Positions 6,301 through 6,982 of a stretch of 6,982 bases of DNA are shown one piece after another (position 1 is the first letter of the stretch; each line of letters begins with the position of its first letter). The position numbers were made by a program, and so were the translations under genes. This stretch comes from CAZRGV01 sp964599655. GTDB lineage: Bacteria; Planctomycetota; Planctomycetia; Isosphaerales; Isosphaeraceae. The stretch lies in NCBI GenBank assembly GCA_964599655.1, contig CAZRGV010000228.1, positions 1 through 6,982 on the forward strand, in the 5' to 3' direction. The notes below the pieces were generated by a model that had not been told where the DNA came from, made no database searches, and worked only from the letters and a program-made list of their open reading frames with translations.

Positions 6301-6982
6301 GTCGCTCGAGGCCGTTGAGGGGCCCGCTCTCACTTCGTCGATTCGAACCCTCGTCCGGCCCCGGCAAGCCGCCGATGACGCCAGGCCCGAACCGCTCGAC
6401 CTGATCCTCTTCATCCACCCCGAGGAACTCGACAAGGCGACGGTTACGAGCCTGCTCGGCCACGCCATCGAGGCGGCCGCCGATCAGCCCGACTTGCTTC
6501 GCGAGACGCGAGACGACCTCGCGAAACGGCTGGAAACGAATCCCGATGATGTCGCCACGCAGGTCGCGATGGCCCTCGTGGACATTGCCGGCAAGCATCC
6601 CGAGAACGTCGAAGCGGCCGCCAGTCACCTGGTGGAGTTGGCCGAGAAAGCCCCGCTGGAAGAGCTTTCCGAAGGGGCTCGCGCCAACGCCCGACAGCGC
6701 GCCGAGGCCGCGCGATGGCTCGGCCTCTGGCTGGTCGCCCGCGAGTGCCTGAAGCGTGACGGCCTCCGGCCCATCGGCAATACCCTGGCCTCCCGCGCCC
6801 TCGAAGCCGCTCGACGGCAGAGTGACCCGTCCTGGATCCTCGCCATGCTTCGCGAGCAAGGGCAAGACGCGCTCGGCCGCGGCGATCGCAAGGCCGCCGA
6901 ACGGGCCTGGTCCGAGATGCTCGAACGGGTTCTCGGTCATCCGGTCGCCTCACAGGCCGCGCCCGCAGGGGCGGCCACGGCC
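290..6982 (+). CDS. Giant exported tetratricopeptide-repeat protein, 3' end outside window
   Basis: Partial coding sequence of 2,231 codons with no stop; the full protein is longer. In order it shows a signal peptide (1-28), a polar linker (29-59), an array of about 26 TPR-like repeats (60-980), a central non-TPR segment (981-1382), a second helical-repeat region (1383 to about 2205) and an Ala/Pro/Gly-rich stretch reaching the window edge. A near-canonical repeat is at 431-464, containing DEALALYKKAIELAPGSP. Only four cysteines are present (525, 717, 817, 2153). TPRs are paired helices that stack into a superhelix and bind other proteins; no catalytic motif or transmembrane segment after the signal peptide was seen. 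The likely role is an exported scaffold or adaptor in the periplasm or envelope (inference). The C-terminal half resembles, from memory, very large uncharacterised TPR proteins of Planctomycetota. The frame is intact throughout, with no sign of frameshift. The TPR assignment is secure; the biological role is unknown. Confidence 0.95.
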   Translation, partial: MIRRSWTWRLAPALLLVLGLSGITSAQAQTRPSRGGTRPRHSTSTDRATSSADDRDRGVMERFLTLLEKNPKRGTALDRVYGYHVERGSLDEFLKTYRDRVAKDQNDGAAWLLLGLFEAQRGQDAAAVAAFRKAEAARPDDPLPGFYLGQSLVLVGQPDDAAEAFERAIARKPGPSDLLEIYQALGRVHQRAQRSDKALEIWTRLEAEFPDDPRVQEQIAEALAEEGQPSQALPRYESLAKTVKDPYRQVQYRMEAAELKVRLGKVDDALNDFESLLGRLNPESWLFREVRRKTEDVFLRNDDQAGLVKYYEQWIKKNPDDVDAMARLGHALDAQGRTAEARTWIEKAVQLAPTRRELRQTLIDHLVHEKKYEDASKQYEAMIEADPNNPDLIRAWGSLLLQDPSKPEAERKQAAVKVWRRLVEAKPNDPAMATLVADLFRQAGMSDEALALYKKAIELAPGSPQYHEYLGEYYHVLKRPKDALAAWNRLAEGENRNAKNLGRLSEVLAGFGYKKEALDAVAEACALENDDFDLRLRYADLLQQREKYGEAAKQLEIAAQLAEGEEQSESVLARQIRNDEAAGKLLARIDQLRTTLQTEPNAGADRWLRLARYLEAAGQLPESLAALKLALERDGSSVPVWVALARVYESSGNLGAAADAQRKLATLARRDRTEYLTNVARLEARLGRRDEAVQAGRELLAAAPGNPEHYAFFADLCFQLGLVDDGLEALRRAVRANESDNRALLTLANTLAAQFRTEEAIEMYWRAFDKAENLEGKINLVSRLASLYLQQNQFDRLIARLEREGHEANRPRETAICLAQAHATAGDHGMARQELEHLLAENPRDTQLLEQLANLAETEGDSGLAAKYQSQLVAIAPSDEALAKLGQLYVRAGEIAEAEAVWSRLASGDAEQHRVLQAIDSLLSSGKAEQVLPITERLLLKNPNDWEATYREGLALHALGKRDEAVKRFRALLDLDMDDDVQAAQVKVRSRSSSSRTIGAALGPKQARFPLMERITAVANIRREVGLDEQYSGYRPYSWSPSDFGQARIGALAWTYVASNDEKSQNDLIYKYKSSFSNPDPRARDLWDLYYLQTVRQDGRDVFEAAQALARALPNDPSAQWALLMSLPARATNLGGNRVYNAPGTGSVDTTPALTADQLEQMLSSFRILRTRKPEWVQAPVLMAVDAEWKRAKQPERQEQFYHEAVDAASDPEGVANVMQLAAERGDVDALLGLYDKYERLTGGKSNPSSSTYFNYGGLFFRTAQPIESLGKAMAVRASDKAFADTLRILDHVLDVIRRPELASRRARSHPSFTPVTPRVQVWANPKTSKYVSIDFPPPNVYFDAPTIQLLRNAFEVYHAADLVSDLEAHLLKALEGAPESEQVYRQLALSYVQWWNGEKDESLKHLTEASTLSQSDPELVLELAELRAQRNEPAEAMAVADSFEPLDQKMMQRREMLALRLSVLNGDVERARKATERLFGLRLDSQTQIRLAEQMHQLGMHTMAEAVLGRARRRAGGNVSTMLSLMQQYQRQDKMDVAVQVAYQILRRGGQRSFSPYSTTSTDAAHLEAIRLLARSGKLKELIERTEAQLEASPTSTQLLQSLADYYKAAGQPDKVKATYKRLAEVQPNDAGFRYQIAQELQRSGDANAAADHYLAALKLDPSLFRYQYWEIQNTFQQAGKIEDLYKYLEDVDVKKLGDPWAFSSMLGNMLRNEKTRDRGLKLFRKAWAAYSTQRTYLLSNINDNSLGQLPEMYEYLEEAMLPDPAKGNVPPWSGLDQIIYYSGDGRVNGLLTRLIEVAARQNKLVALADRVESAQKKVPEWKGGRAVLAVVRAKRGRITEAREALQALLDAPKDDQPPRPTRIMIGQELENIPELRPLVLKLYEAAASNDEPSNIDFQFHPVRRLLAIYQQAGQTEKARDLVFEFARGSESRFDAYDPQYAAYQKINEWGEMARYLSELGYPADASQFYIRMLHDHDAIDAAGRVYSEPERFLKMAKTGLSQSLEAVEGPALTSSIRTLVRPRQAADDARPEPLDLILFIHPEELDKATVTSLLGHAIEAAADQPDLLRETRDDLAKRLETNPDDVATQVAMALVDIAGKHPENVEAAASHLVELAEKAPLEELSEGARANARQRAEAARWLGLWLVARECLKRDGLRPIGNTLASRALEAARRQSDPSWILAMLREQGQDALGRGDRKAAERAWSEMLERVLGHPVASQAAPAGAATA
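374..466 (+). other. Polar, probably disordered linker after the signal peptide
   Basis: Residues 29-59 are rich in Arg, Ser, Thr, Gly and Asp, lack hydrophobic spacing, and precede the first helix at about residue 60. This looks like a flexible basic tether between the cleavage site and the repeat array. No binding motif is recognised. Confidence 0.55.
467..3229 (+). repeat. N-terminal TPR array, about 26 repeats (residues 60-980)
   Basis: After a helical lead-in (60-72), repeats of 32-40 residues follow almost without gaps, with approximate bounds 73-107, 108-141, 143-176, 178-213, 215-247, 248-284, 285-322, 323-355, 356-390, 391-430, 431-465, 466-497, 498-531, 532-563, 564-601, 602-637, 638-671, 672-707, 708-741, 742-776, 777-811, 812-846, 847-880, 881-913, 914-946 and 947-980. 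Most show the TPR pattern: a Leu-Gly or Leu-Ala near position 7-8, a Gly or polar turn, an Ala near position 20, an aromatic near 24, Ala near 27 and Pro near 32, with turns such as RPDDP (138-142), NPDD and KPND. The repeat at 564-601 is the most degenerate. An array this long would form several superhelical turns. Exact repeat count depends on how weak repeats are scored. Confidence 0.9.
3230..4435 (+). other. Central non-TPR segment (residues 981-1382)
   Basis: The 34-residue rhythm stops after residue 980. A Ser/Arg run (RSRSSSSR, 989-996) looks like a hinge. Then come an aromatic-rich motif (YSGYRPYSWSPSDF, 1031-1044), a Gly/Asn/Thr-rich loop (LGGNRVYNAPGTGS, from 1134), a short helical stretch around 1211-1245, an aromatic stretch STYFNYGGLFF (1251-1261) and a beta-like, proline-rich motif (KYVSIDFPPPNVYFD, 1330-1344) that runs into the helix TIQLLRNAFEVY (1347-1358). 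The mix of loops, aromatics and prolines suggests a distinct folded domain set between the two helical-repeat regions. I do not recognise it as a named family. It could be a ligand or partner-binding module, or a spacer that sets the angle between the two arms (inference). Confidence 0.6.
3471..3520 (+). other. AT-rich patch inside the coding sequence
   Basis: Only 14 of these 50 bases are G or C, in a gene that is otherwise strongly GC-rich. The encoded residues (about 1062-1077) are Lys/Asn/Ser/Tyr-rich, including LIYKYKSSFSNP. The reading frame continues unbroken on both sides, so this is not a frameshift. It may mark a solvent-exposed insert in the central domain, or sequence under different constraint. 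Confidence 0.5.
4436..6982 (+). repeat. C-terminal helical-repeat region (residues 1383-2231, continues beyond window)
   Basis: TPR-like repeats resume at about 1383-1418 and continue through 1487, with good examples at 1600-1633 and 1634-1665 (Gly turns, then DHYLAALKLDPSL). After 1665 the repeats diverge: YQYWEIQNTFQQAGK leads into an irregular helical section, a Trp/Pro/Tyr-rich loop near 1774 (PPWSGLDQIIYYSGDGR) and further paired helices to about 2210. Near 2145-2205 is a conserved-looking stretch, LGLWLVARECLKRDGLRP, with the protein's last cysteine at 2153. From memory, the sections at about 1665-1830 and 2145-2205 match uncharacterised giant TPR proteins of planctomycetes; this cannot be checked here. 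The final dozen residues are Ala, Pro, Gly and Thr, a probable linker to further domains. Confidence 0.75.

Noticed and set aside
5732..6940. Long open frame on the minus strand (402 codons)
   Set aside because: Same phase-related shadow of the + strand gene. The translation has no recognisable domain, and no independent start signal was seen.

Overview
The window is almost entirely one giant open reading frame on the + strand. It starts at an ATG at position 290 and runs without a stop to the last base (6982): 2,231 codons, with the 3' end outside the window. The reading is supported by one uninterrupted frame, GC-rich third positions, a Sec-type signal peptide directly after the ATG, a Shine-Dalgarno-like GAAGGA ten bases upstream, and long runs of recognisable tetratricopeptide (TPR) repeats. 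The other frames show only arginine/proline/serine-rich translations, the usual shadows of GC-rich coding DNA.

The organism is probably a planctomycete, perhaps from the Isosphaerales. This is inference from the high GC content, the exported giant TPR protein, and a C-terminal half that resembles, from memory, a family of very large uncharacterised TPR proteins common in that phylum. No rRNA, tRNA or marker gene is present to confirm it.

Layout: 1-289 is a gene-free leader with small symmetric motifs (a CGTCAC direct repeat and AACGTCACGTT palindrome near 22-41), a plausible sigma70-like promoter (TTGACG-17-TATCTT, 181-209) whose -35 box lies in a perfect short inverted repeat, and the ribosome binding site. 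Residues 1-28 are the signal peptide and 29-59 a polar, probably disordered linker. Residues 60-980 form a near-continuous array of about 26 TPR-like repeats. Residues 981-1382 are a central segment without clear TPRs, carrying aromatic and proline-rich motifs and an AT-rich patch in the DNA. Residues 1383-2231 return to helical repeats, first TPR-like, then more divergent, ending in an Ala/Pro/Gly-rich stretch that looks like a linker into sequence beyond the window.

No catalytic motif was seen. The simplest reading is an exported repeat scaffold mediating protein-protein contacts in the periplasm or at the envelope. Its partners cannot be read from this window because no other gene is visible. 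No mobile element, CRISPR array or RNA gene was found.
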